Below are positions 6,091 to 13,579 of a stretch of DNA of 24,572 nt, piece by piece (position 1 is the stretch's first letter; every line of letters starts with the position of its first letter). The DNA is from an uncultured Treponema sp. Lineage in GTDB: Bacteria; Spirochaetota; Spirochaetia; Treponematales; Treponemataceae. Made by a program: the position numbers and the translations under genes. The notes beneath the pieces were generated by a model. The model had not been told where the DNA came from. It saw nothing but the letters and a program-made list of their open reading frames with translations, and did not search any database. The stretch covers positions 1-24,572 of the forward strand of contig CALFJF010000038.1 of the NCBI GenBank assembly GCA_937877535.1, written 5' to 3'.

Positions 6091-7479
6091 TTAAATCACT
6101 TTTTTTTCGAGCCATTTTTGACTTTTGAAACGAATTAAAAACATCGTTCCTCTAAAAATCCAATCGAGATACATTCCAAACCACACGCCGTAAAGCGCAA
6201 GACTCGTGGAATCTGGAAATCGCTTTAAAATAAACGACGAAATCAAAAAACTAAAAAGAACTCGGAACGCCCACATCGAAAAATTGCTCACAACCATCGT
6301 AAATTTTGCGTCGCCCGCCGCACGAAGAATGTTTGGCATTGTGAATGACATCGGCCAAAAAATCACGTTTGCAACCATGCACGTTCTGATAATTCCCACG
6401 GCGAGTTTTTGACTTTCCGCTGAAATTTTAAACGCACTTGTAATAAACGGCGAAAGCAAAAAAATCACTGCGCTTGTACAAAACATTGCCGCGTAAGCCG
6501 TTTTCATAAGATTTCGTCCGTATTTGACCGCTTGATTTTTTTCTCCCGCGCCAATGCACTGCCCGATGACCGTTACGCTTCCAAGTCCCAACGCATTTCC
6601 TGGAATATTTGAAAAACTCGCCACCGTATTTGAAATCGCGTTTGCGGCAATCGCAATCGTTCCAAATCCAGACATAAAAGACTGAACAAAAATCTTTCCG
6701 ATATGAAAAACAGAATTTTCGATTCCGCTCGGAATTCCCACTTTGAGAATCCTCCGAATCATTCCAAAATTGACTTCGATTTTCCAAATGCGTTCGATGT
6801 AGATTTCGTTTTTTTTGGAGCAAAGAAGCGTGCACATGACAACCGCGCCAACGATTCGACTCAAAAGCGTGCTGATTCCCGCGCCCGAAACGCCGATTTT
6901 TGCCCCGTAAATCAAAACGGCGTTTCCCGCAATGTTCACCAGATTCATCGCGATACTCACTTTTAAGGAAAGTTTTGAATTTCCCATTGAGCGAAAAAGG
7001 GCTGCCGACGAATTGTAAACCGCAAGAAACGGAAAAGAAATCAAAATCCACACAAAATAAGTAAGCGCGTTTTTGAGAACTTCCGCGTCACTTTTTCCGT
7101 AGAGTTTTTGAAGAATAAACTCTCGGAACGGAAGACAAACGGCAACAACAAGCAATCCCGTTGTGAGCGCAACAAAAAGCAGTTGTTTTGCTGCAAGTCG
7201 CGCCGACGTTTTGTCTTTATGTCCCAAATATTGCGAACTTACAACCGCGCCTCCCGTGGCAAAAGCGGCAAAAAGTTGAATCATCAGTTGACTAAATTGG
7301 TCGATTAAAGAAACGCCCGAAATTCCCGCGTCCCCAATGGACGAAACCATTATTGTGTCGCACGCCCCAATCGTCATTGCAAGAAATTGCTCTGCAACAA
7401 GCGGAAGCATAAGGCGCATAAGGAATTTTCTGTCAAAGAGTAACGTTGTGTTTTGATTTTCTTGATTTGTTCGTTCCAT
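6091..7479 (-). CDS. MATE-family multidrug/cation antiporter
   Basis: This 462-residue membrane protein of the MATE family exports drugs or metabolites in exchange for Na+ or H+. It has about twelve hydrophobic helices arranged as two similar halves. Family-type segments include LMLPLVAEQFLAMTIGACDTIMVSSIGD in the first helix pair, VSGVSLIDQFS-like residues, GGAVVSSQYLGH, GAGISTLLSRIVGA and, in the second half, PSGIENSVFHIGKIFVQ and NALGLGSVTVIGQCIGAG. The length is normal for the family. No clear Shine-Dalgarno sequence precedes the ATG at 7479, so a start slightly downstream is possible, though the N-terminus length before the first helix is usual. Substrate cannot be predicted. It appears monocistronic, with a terminator-like hairpin upstream separating it from the CBM48 gene. 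Confidence 0.92.
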   Translation of the reverse strand: MERTNQENQNTTLLFDRKFLMRLMLPLVAEQFLAMTIGACDTIMVSSIGDAGISGVSLIDQFSQLMIQLFAAFATGGAVVSSQYLGHKDKTSARLAAKQLLFVALTTGLLVVAVCLPFREFILQKLYGKSDAEVLKNALTYFVWILISFPFLAVYNSSAALFRSMGNSKLSLKVSIAMNLVNIAGNAVLIYGAKIGVSGAGISTLLSRIVGAVVMCTLLCSKKNEIYIERIWKIEVNFGMIRRILKVGIPSGIENSVFHIGKIFVQSFMSGFGTIAIAANAISNTVASFSNIPGNALGLGSVTVIGQCIGAGEKNQAVKYGRNLMKTAYAAMFCTSAVIFLLSPFITSAFKISAESQKLAVGIIRTCMVANVIFWPMSFTMPNILRAAGDAKFTMVVSNFSMWAFRVLFSFLISSFILKRFPDSTSLALYGVWFGMYLDWIFRGTMFLIRFKSQKWLEKKVI

Positions 7480-7504
7480 GAAAAAGATTTATTGCGAATT
7501 AGAC

Positions 7505-7535
7505 AAAAAAAAGCCGCCAACGGCGACTTTTTTGA
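7505..7535 (-). terminator. Intrinsic terminator after the CBM48 gene
   Basis: A G/C hairpin centred on CGCC-AAC-GGCG is flanked by an A-run (7505-7512) and a T-run (7528-7533), so the stem can extend into A/T pairs. On the minus strand it lies 18 bases after the CBM48 stop codon. The A-run and T-run symmetry means it could work in both directions. Confidence 0.7.
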
Positions 7536-7552
7536 TTTTTTTTGATAAAGAA

Positions 7553-7864
7553 TTACTTTGAGCAAACAACCACAGAATTGTCTGTTGAGCTAAATGGTGC
7601 AGGAATGTATTTGTCGGCTGCCCAATCGTTTTCCCAGCGGCTTCCGTCAAGAAGATAGCGGAACTGATATTCTTTTCCAACTTCAAGTGCAATTTTTACA
7701 GAAAATGAGCCGTCCTTTCCTTTTTTGAGAGGAGTTTCTGTGCTGCTCCAACTGTTAAAATCACCAGCAATCGTTACTGTTTTTGCGCCTTGTGCCGCCT
7801 CTGCCGTAACGGTAAAAGTAACGTTGCATTTTCCATCTTTTGTGAATGACTTTTTTAAAGACAT
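7553..7864 (-). CDS. Free-standing CBM48 (AMPK-type glycogen-binding) protein
   Basis: The ATG at 7864 is used because GGGAG (7871-7875 on plus) lies six bases upstream; a TTG two codons earlier is less likely. The 103-residue product is essentially one carbohydrate-binding module of the family found at the N-terminus of isoamylases and branching enzymes and in the AMPK beta subunit. Visible hallmarks are VTIAGDFNSWSST, then PLKKGKDGSFSVKIAL, EYQFRYLLDG, and WENDWAADKYIPAPF followed by NSVVV. There is no signal peptide and no catalytic domain. It has its own good promoter and terminator, so it is expressed alone. It may target or regulate glycogen metabolism, but its partner is not in this window. 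Confidence 0.88.
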   Translation of the reverse strand: MSLKKSFTKDGKCNVTFTVTAEAAQGAKTVTIAGDFNSWSSTETPLKKGKDGSFSVKIALEVGKEYQFRYLLDGSRWENDWAADKYIPAPFSSTDNSVVVCSK

Positions 7865-7930
7865 ATTCAACTCCCTTTTTGTAATTTTACGGTATATAAA
7901 TATTTTTTCGTTCTAAACAGAACTAAAAAA

Positions 7931-7959
7931 AGTATATCTATTTTTAGAAAACATGACAA
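7931..7959 (-). promoter_or_regulatory. Sigma-70-type promoter of the CBM48 gene
   Basis: On the minus strand TTGTCA (7959-7954) and TATACT (7936-7931) are separated by exactly 17 bases. The start of transcription would fall near 7924, about 60 bases before the ATG. A small inverted repeat GTTCT-aaac-AGAAC (7910-7923) lies at the expected start and could be a protein site or a short 5' hairpin. Confidence 0.7.
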
Positions 7960-8025
7960 CACCCATAAGTCAAGTAAAAAAATCGTATTTTTGAATTTTT
8001 CTTGATTTTTTTGAAATGCAAAAAA

Positions 8026-8739
8026 CTAAGACAACACGGCAAGGAGCGTATTTTGACTTTTGTCGTCAAACCCGTTTTTGAATTCCACGGAAGAAAAGCC
8101 CGCGTCTTTTGCACACTCAAAAAAACATTCGCGAGAAAGTGCGCAAACAGGGCAATCGGTTACAACGCGAACGTCGCCATTTCCAGTTTCGATTTTTTGT
8201 TCAAGAAAAAACGAGCCGTCAGAGTTTTTCTTTATTCGCTCAAAAAATTTCACGCGAATGCTCTCTCGGCTAAAAACAAAATTCGGATTTTTGTCAAAAA
8301 ACTCAAAATCTGGCACGGAAATCACAAGCCGTCCAAAATCCGAAAGAAGCGTTTTGCAATCAAAAATGAGTTTTTTTATTTCGCTTTCGTTCCCCACAAA
8401 AAGGATTCTGCCGTCTAAAATCGAAATGATGTTGTAAAAGCCTTTTCCCAAAAATCGCGAAAGTTCGTCGTTTTTCATGTTAAAAAAACGCAATGCCATG
8501 AGTTGCGTCCGCCGTCTTCTGTTTGCGCTTTCAAGCAAATCGGTTATTGTTTCAATTCCCGTAACGTCCGCGCCTTCTTGAGAGAGTTTTTGCTCAAATT
8601 CGCCCGTTCCGCAACAAAGTCGAAGATATTTCACGGGATTTTTGAACAACGTAGCAAGATTTTCGTAAAACTCGCGTTGCGCCAAACTGACTGGAAAAAG
8701 CTCGTCATAATACTCTGAAATGTTTTCCAAAATTTTCAT
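8026..8739 (-). CDS. Class I SAM-dependent methyltransferase
   Basis: The 237-residue protein is read from the ATG at 8739; a TTG at 8754 gives five more residues but a poorer start. Motif I, LRLCCGTGEFEQ (about residues 39-50), and the acidic residue of motif II in VTGIETI show a Rossmann-type methyltransferase that binds S-adenosylmethionine. YNIISILDGRILF occupies the place of motif IV, and LLSDFGRLVISVPD fits the next strand. The C-terminal part ends with a F-x-x-V-E-F strand typical of small-molecule methyltransferases. There is no specific substrate signal and neighbours give no pathway hint. It is probably a single-gene unit; no terminator was seen after it. Confidence 0.85.
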   Translation of the reverse strand: MKILENISEYYDELFPVSLAQREFYENLATLFKNPVKYLRLCCGTGEFEQKLSQEGADVTGIETITDLLESANRRRRTQLMALRFFNMKNDELSRFLGKGFYNIISILDGRILFVGNESEIKKLIFDCKTLLSDFGRLVISVPDFEFFDKNPNFVFSRESIRVKFFERIKKNSDGSFFLEQKIETGNGDVRVVTDCPVCALSRECFFECAKDAGFSSVEFKNGFDDKSQNTLLAVLS

Positions 8740-8812
8740 ACTCTTATTGTACAATACAATTTATCGATTTTGGAATTTTTCTCTCATAAGGAATTGTTTT
8801 GAATAAAATTTG

Positions 8813-8841
8813 TTGGACTTTGAATCAAATCAAGGTATATA
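8813..8841 (+). promoter_or_regulatory. Promoter of the Thr-rich membrane protein gene
   Basis: TTGGAC (8813-8818) is followed after 17 bases by TATATA (8836-8841); TATAAT at 8838-8843 gives a 19-base spacer. The ATG at 8877 follows with a strong AAAGGAG site (8864-8870). Confidence 0.6.
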
Positions 8842-8876
8842 ATTAAAAAATCTTATTTCAATCAAAGGAGCAATCC

Positions 8877-9740
8877 ATGTCATTTTCTGAAAATCTAAAA
8901 AGCAGGTCGCTTGACCGAAAGATTTTTGTTGCAGGTTCTGCGCTTGCACTCGTTGGATTTCTTGTGCCAACGATTTTTGTTACGGAGCAGATTGAGCATC
9001 ACGAAAGCGTGCCAGTTACCGTAAATTATGAAGAGGAAGTTCCGCTTTCTGCGGAGGAAATCGCGCTTTTTAAGGCAGAATCTTTGGCAAAAATTGCTGC
9101 CAACGCTCCTGCTTCAGAAACCACTACGGAAATTTCTTCTGAAACAACAACAAAAAAATCTACCAATTTTGACAGCGATGACCCCACAATAATCAGCCTC
9201 AAAAAGACAACTGAAAAAAGCGAAACAACCACAACGGAAACGCAGACAACCACCGAATCCGCCGTGGAAGCGTCTTCTGCGGAAACAGACGCGATTCTTG
9301 CGGCAGCAGGAATCACCGTTCCAACAACAAAAAAAGTTCAGAAAACTCGGCAAGAAAATCAAGACAAAGTAACATACACCGAAGAGCGTACTCTTAAAAA
9401 CATATTTGGAATGGCAAAATTCTTTAACGTTGCAGACAGCGCAGGCGGATACGCATACAATGCCACATTCCCAGTGGCAATGTGGCTTGCCACAATCGCG
9501 GGAATTATTGTGTTCCTTTGCGCAGAAAGTTTTGTGGGCGACGTTTTGGTTTGGCTTGTTGGCGCGGGCTTTGGACTTGCAGCCACAATCACAATTCCAA
9601 AGTATTTGGAAGTACAACCCATTTTTGGATACGCCGCCGTGGGGGCGTACATCGTGTTTGTTGGTTGGACGATTGCACTTGTTGGCATTGTTCTTGCAAG
9701 CATTCACGTGCAGCAGCAAGGAATCCGAAAGGAAATCTAA
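8877..9740 (+). CDS. Thr/Glu-rich multi-pass membrane protein of unknown function
   Basis: I do not recognise a family for this 287-residue protein. It has one membrane helix near the N-terminus (about residues 17-35), a long polar segment, and three closely packed hydrophobic helices in the last third (roughly 198-218, 219-241 and 248-274). The polar segment is rich in Thr, Ser, Glu and Lys, with runs such as ETTTEISSETTTKKS and ETTTTETQTTTESA, and is probably unstructured outside or between membranes. A Glu-rich stretch (NYEEEVPLSAEE) follows the first helix. It has a good promoter, ribosome site and terminator of its own, so it is probably well expressed. The low-complexity linker resembles O-glycosylated or spacer regions of surface proteins, but that is only an analogy. 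Confidence 0.8.
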   Translation: MSFSENLKSRSLDRKIFVAGSALALVGFLVPTIFVTEQIEHHESVPVTVNYEEEVPLSAEEIALFKAESLAKIAANAPASETTTEISSETTTKKSTNFDSDDPTIISLKKTTEKSETTTTETQTTTESAVEASSAETDAILAAAGITVPTTKKVQKTRQENQDKVTYTEERTLKNIFGMAKFFNVADSAGGYAYNATFPVAMWLATIAGIIVFLCAESFVGDVLVWLVGAGFGLAATITIPKYLEVQPIFGYAAVGAYIVFVGWTIALVGIVLASIHVQQQGIRKEI

Positions 9741-9762
9741 TCTTTAGATTTTGATTTTAATG

Positions 9763-9791
9763 AGGGGGCAAAAAGCCCCCTTTCTTTTTTT
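9763..9791 (+). terminator. Intrinsic terminator after the Thr-rich membrane protein gene
   Basis: A perfect seven-base stem AGGGGGC / GCCCCCT with an AAAAA loop (9763-9781) is followed by a T-rich tract to 9791. It lies 22 bases after the stop codon at 9740 and before the convergent trkH gene. Confidence 0.92.
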
Positions 9792-9816
9792 AGAGCGAAA
9801 AGAAAACTCGATTTTG

Positions 9817-11262
9817 TTATTTTCTCCAATATTCGCGCAAAAAGAAAATCAACATATTGTAGAGTTCAAGACGACCCGCAATCATCGCAAAGCAATACCA
9901 AAGTTTGAGAAAAGACGGCAAAAAATCAAAAGAAGCCCCTGGTCCCAATTCGCCAAAAGAAAGCCCCACGTTTCCAACCATCGAAAGCGCGGTCGCAAAG
10001 GCAGAAAAAATGTCTAAACGCGCAAGCGTTCCTAAAAAAGTTGTAACAAAAACCAAAACTGCGTAAACAAACGCAAACGCCGCCACGTTTCCAACCAAAT
10101 CGCGCCGCCCGCTTCGCCCGTCGAGTCTAAGCGAAAAAACGCCGTGCGGATGCAAAAGCCTGAGCATTTCGTTTTTTGCGTGCTTAAAAAGAACGCACCA
10201 CCGCACAACCTTAAATCCTCCCGCCGTTGAACCAGACGAACCGCCAACAAAAAAAAGCGCGAAAAGCACAAATTGCGCCGCAGGATGCCACAGTTGATAA
10301 TCCGCAGTGGAATACCCTGTAGATGTAATTACAGAAACGACTTGAAAAAATGCCTTTCTAAATGCAGAAAAAAAATCGCCACTCGGAGCTAAAATCAAAA
10401 TCGAAACAATGACAGAAGAAACAAGAACAAGCAAAATATACGCTTTGAGTTCAGAATTGCGCCGAACGTCGACATATTTTTTTGTCAAAAGGTAAAAATA
10501 CAAACTGAAATTCACGCCAGAAAGAAACATAAAAATCGCACAAGTCCATTCGATTGCAGGAGAATTGTAATACGCGATACTTGAATCGCGCGTAGAAAAC
10601 CCGCCCGTTGACACTGAAGAAAATGCGTGTGCAATAGAATCAATCGGATTCATTCCCAAAAAAAACAAAATGAGCGCATGAACGACCGTAAATGCAAAGT
10701 AGAGAATCCAAAGCACTTCCGCCGTGTTCGCCATTTTGGGAGTGATTTTTCCTTTTTCAGGACCTGTTGTTTCCGCTTTGATTAACTGAAAGCCGTCAAT
10801 TCCCAAAAGCGGAAGCAGAGCCACGGTAAGCGCGATAATTCCCATGCCGCCAAGCCAGTGCATTTCGCATCTCCACAGATTTAGGCTTTTTGGAAGATTT
10901 TCAACGCTTTTTAGAATCGTTGCCCCCGTCGTGGAAAATCCGCTCACGCTCTCAAAAAGCGCGTCTGAATAAGAATCAAAAAATCCGCTCGCGTACAAAG
11001 GAATCGAGCCAAACAGACTAATCGAAATCCACGTGAGCGCAACAAAAAGATAGACCGAGCGAACAGAAAACTTTACCGACCTCTTTCGTCCTCGGAAAAA
11101 GAAAAACGCAGCAAAAATTACGGAGAAAATGAGCGGGAGCAAAAACGGCAACGTCATTTGTGTTTCGCCCAAAAAAACAGAAACGCACAGCGGCAACAAA
11201 AGCGCACACCCCACAACGCCAAGAACCACAAAAATGAGCCGAAAAAAAACAAACGCTCTCAT
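9817..11262 (-). CDS. trkH: Trk potassium uptake membrane subunit, TrkH/KtrB family
   Basis: This 481-residue channel-like subunit imports K+ under control of the cytosolic TrkA ring. Four pore-loop regions with selectivity-filter glycines can be read in order: FSTTGATIL, VSTGGFST, TSTGYSTA and MVGNVGLS. GGSSGSTAGGFKVVRW between the third and fourth pores is also typical of the TrkH family. Helices surround each loop and the protein ends RLELYNMLIFFLREYW, the usual C-terminus. Its ATG overlaps the trkA stop codon (ATGA, 11259-11262), so the two subunits are translationally coupled. Length agrees with TrkH. Confidence 0.95.
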   Translation of the reverse strand: MRAFVFFRLIFVVLGVVGCALLLPLCVSVFLGETQMTLPFLLPLIFSVIFAAFFFFRGRKRSVKFSVRSVYLFVALTWISISLFGSIPLYASGFFDSYSDALFESVSGFSTTGATILKSVENLPKSLNLWRCEMHWLGGMGIIALTVALLPLLGIDGFQLIKAETTGPEKGKITPKMANTAEVLWILYFAFTVVHALILFFLGMNPIDSIAHAFSSVSTGGFSTRDSSIAYYNSPAIEWTCAIFMFLSGVNFSLYFYLLTKKYVDVRRNSELKAYILLVLVSSVIVSILILAPSGDFFSAFRKAFFQVVSVITSTGYSTADYQLWHPAAQFVLFALFFVGGSSGSTAGGFKVVRWCVLFKHAKNEMLRLLHPHGVFSLRLDGRSGRRDLVGNVAAFAFVYAVLVFVTTFLGTLARLDIFSAFATALSMVGNVGLSFGELGPGASFDFLPSFLKLWYCFAMIAGRLELYNMLIFFLREYWRK

Positions 11263-12632
11263 GCAAATTTCCTTATTATGTGTTGTACGCTGTCGCGCTT
11301 TGCGATTACCACGATTCTTGCGCCCGCTTCGATTACGCTTTGCCCGCCAAGAATCGAGTAAGTGCCGCCGTTTTGCTGCCCCAAAAGTACCAAAAATCGT
11401 CCAGGTTCCGAGATTTCAAAGAGTTTTTTTCCAACGGTTTTTGATTTTTCGCCAACGGTAATTTCAACAATTTCAAGTCGTCCGCCGTCAATCGAGTGAA
11501 TTCCGCTTACGGCAGAGCCGCGAAGGTGACTCATAATTGAATCGACGACCGTATCTCGCACGGGAATAGCGATTTCAATGCCGAGATGACGAGCAATCGC
11601 AGAATAAGCCGACGACGGAACAAGCACGATTGAATTTTCCACGCCAAAAGATTCAATGTACGCCGCGTTTACGAGATTTTTTTCGTACGCATTTGTGGAG
11701 CAAATGATTAAATCGTATTCGCTCACGTTTTCTTCGTCGATAAACCCTTCGTCCGTGATGTCGGTATTAAACGTGATTCCAGGGAAAATCTCTTCCGCCG
11801 CCCGCGATTTTTCTGAATCGCTGTCAACGATGATAAAATCAAATTTCTTCTTTTTGAGTCGTTCTGCAACCAAAAGCCCGATTCGCCCCGCGCCCACAAG
11901 AACGACTTTTTTTATAGATTTTGAAGGAATCCCGCACAGCGACAAAAACTCGCCGAGCGCAGTTCGCTCAACGACGAGCGCGATGCAATCTCCCGCGCGA
12001 AGCACCGTTTCTCCAAAGGGAAGCGACGTTTTTTCCGCGCTCTCCACGAACGCCACCACAAATCGCCGCTTGGTGAGTTTCCACAAATCCTTTAGAGCCG
12101 CGCCGTCAAAAGCACTGTTTGACTGAACGTTCATCCGAATCAACTCGTAATTTGACCCCGAAAAATGCAACGCCCCCGCGATTGAATCTTTGTCAAACGA
12201 ATTTACGATTTCCCGCGCGGCTTCAAAATCGGGATTTACCATAAAATCGATTCCGTAGAGCGGTCGATTGTTTTTTGTGGAATGAGCGTGTTTTTCGCTT
12301 GCACGAGCGGTGTTCACGTAATAACTGTAATTGCGAACCCGCGCAATTTTAAGGACTTTTGGATAAATCGAATCCGCAAGCGAGCACGTTACCATGTTCA
12401 CTTCGTCGCTGCTCGTTACGCAAACGAGCGCGTCAGCCGTGGCAAGCCCCGCATCCTCAAGCGTTGAAAGATTGTTTCCATCGGCATTTATCACAAAGAA
12501 ATCCGAACGGTCTTGCGCGTGCCGCGAAATTTCCTCGTCATTTTCGATGAGAACAACGTCGTTTTTGCCGTTCACAAGTCGCTTTGCAAGTTGAAGCCCC
12601 GTAAAACCTGCGCCGACTATTATGATTTTCAT
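11259..12632 (-). CDS. trkA: Trk potassium uptake regulatory subunit TrkA
   Basis: This 457-residue cytosolic protein contains two RCK units, each a Rossmann fold (TrkA-N) followed by a TrkA-C lobe. The first nucleotide-binding motif is IVGAGFTGLQLAKRL near residue 4 with the acidic ribose-binding end LIEND. The second is LVGAGRIGLLVAERL near residue 240 with IIVDSD. These bind NAD(H) or ATP/ADP and gate the TrkH pore. AGGAAA about eight bases before the ATG serves as ribosome site. It is first in a two-gene operon with trkH; the HAD gene upstream on the same strand ends 33 bases before it and may be cotranscribed. Confidence 0.95.
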   Translation of the reverse strand: MKIIIVGAGFTGLQLAKRLVNGKNDVVLIENDEEISRHAQDRSDFFVINADGNNLSTLEDAGLATADALVCVTSSDEVNMVTCSLADSIYPKVLKIARVRNYSYYVNTARASEKHAHSTKNNRPLYGIDFMVNPDFEAAREIVNSFDKDSIAGALHFSGSNYELIRMNVQSNSAFDGAALKDLWKLTKRRFVVAFVESAEKTSLPFGETVLRAGDCIALVVERTALGEFLSLCGIPSKSIKKVVLVGAGRIGLLVAERLKKKKFDFIIVDSDSEKSRAAEEIFPGITFNTDITDEGFIDEENVSEYDLIICSTNAYEKNLVNAAYIESFGVENSIVLVPSSAYSAIARHLGIEIAIPVRDTVVDSIMSHLRGSAVSGIHSIDGGRLEIVEITVGEKSKTVGKKLFEISEPGRFLVLLGQQNGGTYSILGGQSVIEAGARIVVIAKRDSVQHIIRKFA

Positions 12633-12665
12633 ACCATTTTCCTTTTTTAGGACATAAAGATTGTT

Positions 12666-13508
12666 CTAAAACGACCCTTTTTGCACAATGTGATTTTTTT
12701 CAAGAAAACGCGCAATGCCATCGGAATCGTTATCGAACTCGGTTACAAAATCTGCGACCTCTTTGATAAAAGGACAAGCGTTTTTCATTGCAACGCCGAT
12801 TCCGCACATTTTTATCATCGACTCGTCGTTCATTCCATCTCCAAAAGCCATCGCGTTTTTGAGCGGAATGCCAATATGAGAGCAAAGCCAACTGACCGCC
12901 TCGCCTTTTCCACAATTCGGCGGCAAGATTTCCAAAAAATACGGTTTACTCGTAAAAACAACCGCACGAGAACCAAATTCGCGTCTGAGTTTTTCTTGAA
13001 CCGTTTGCAAAATCGAAGCGTTTTCTGGTTTTGTTGGAATGAGCATTTTGGGAAAACCTTTTTTCAAAAACGAAGTGTAATCTTTTACGAGAACTCCGTT
13101 TACATGACAAAGTTCAACATCAAGCAAGTTTTCCTCGGTTTCCTCTCCGTAAAAAATCGTGTCTGGCGTGTACACTTCGCTTGAAAGCGAAAACTCGCGA
13201 GCGATTTCGTCCGCGCGAATCAAAATGTCCCCAGAAACGTCGTTTTTCAAAATCTGCGTGCGCTCGTGCAAATCAAAAACGCTGCACCCGTTTATCGCAA
13301 TAATGAATCGCCCCGTTTTTAGCCCCGCGATTTCGAGTCGGCGCACAAAAGGCAAAATCGCTTCTTCAAGCCGTCCAGAACAAAGAACAACGTAAATGCC
13401 TCGTTCTGCACATTCTCTAAGAGCGAGCACGTTTCTTTCGCTAATTTGTGCGTTTTTGTTCAAAAGCGTGTCGTCCAAATCAAGCGCGATAAGTTTCACT
13501 TCGTCCAT
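12666..13508 (-). CDS. Cof-type HAD-superfamily hydrolase (sugar-phosphate or flavin/PLP phosphatase)
   Basis: This 280-residue protein starts KLIALDLDDTLLN, giving the catalytic DxDxT motif at about residues 10-14. LCSGR is motif II (SGR form of the Cof subfamily), the lysine is in the NCGKGEAVSWL segment, and GDGMNDESMI gives motif IV aspartates. The C2 cap between them (about residues 85-200) places it in the Cof/YidA group. Such enzymes remove phosphate from sugar phosphates or cofactors; substrate specificity cannot be predicted. It diverges from hrpB with a 71-base gap in which a TATACT-like hexamer can be read on the minus strand at 13515-13520. Confidence 0.93.
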   Translation of the reverse strand: MDEVKLIALDLDDTLLNKNAQISERNVLALRECAERGIYVVLCSGRLEEAILPFVRRLEIAGLKTGRFIIAINGCSVFDLHERTQILKNDVSGDILIRADEIAREFSLSSEVYTPDTIFYGEETEENLLDVELCHVNGVLVKDYTSFLKKGFPKMLIPTKPENASILQTVQEKLRREFGSRAVVFTSKPYFLEILPPNCGKGEAVSWLCSHIGIPLKNAMAFGDGMNDESMIKMCGIGVAMKNACPFIKEVADFVTEFDNDSDGIARFLEKNHIVQKGSF

Positions 13509-13579
13509 AAAAAAAGTATAGCAAATTATTCGCCATTCTTGAACGCATTATCAAAGAAAGTTTATGATTTGTCTTTATT

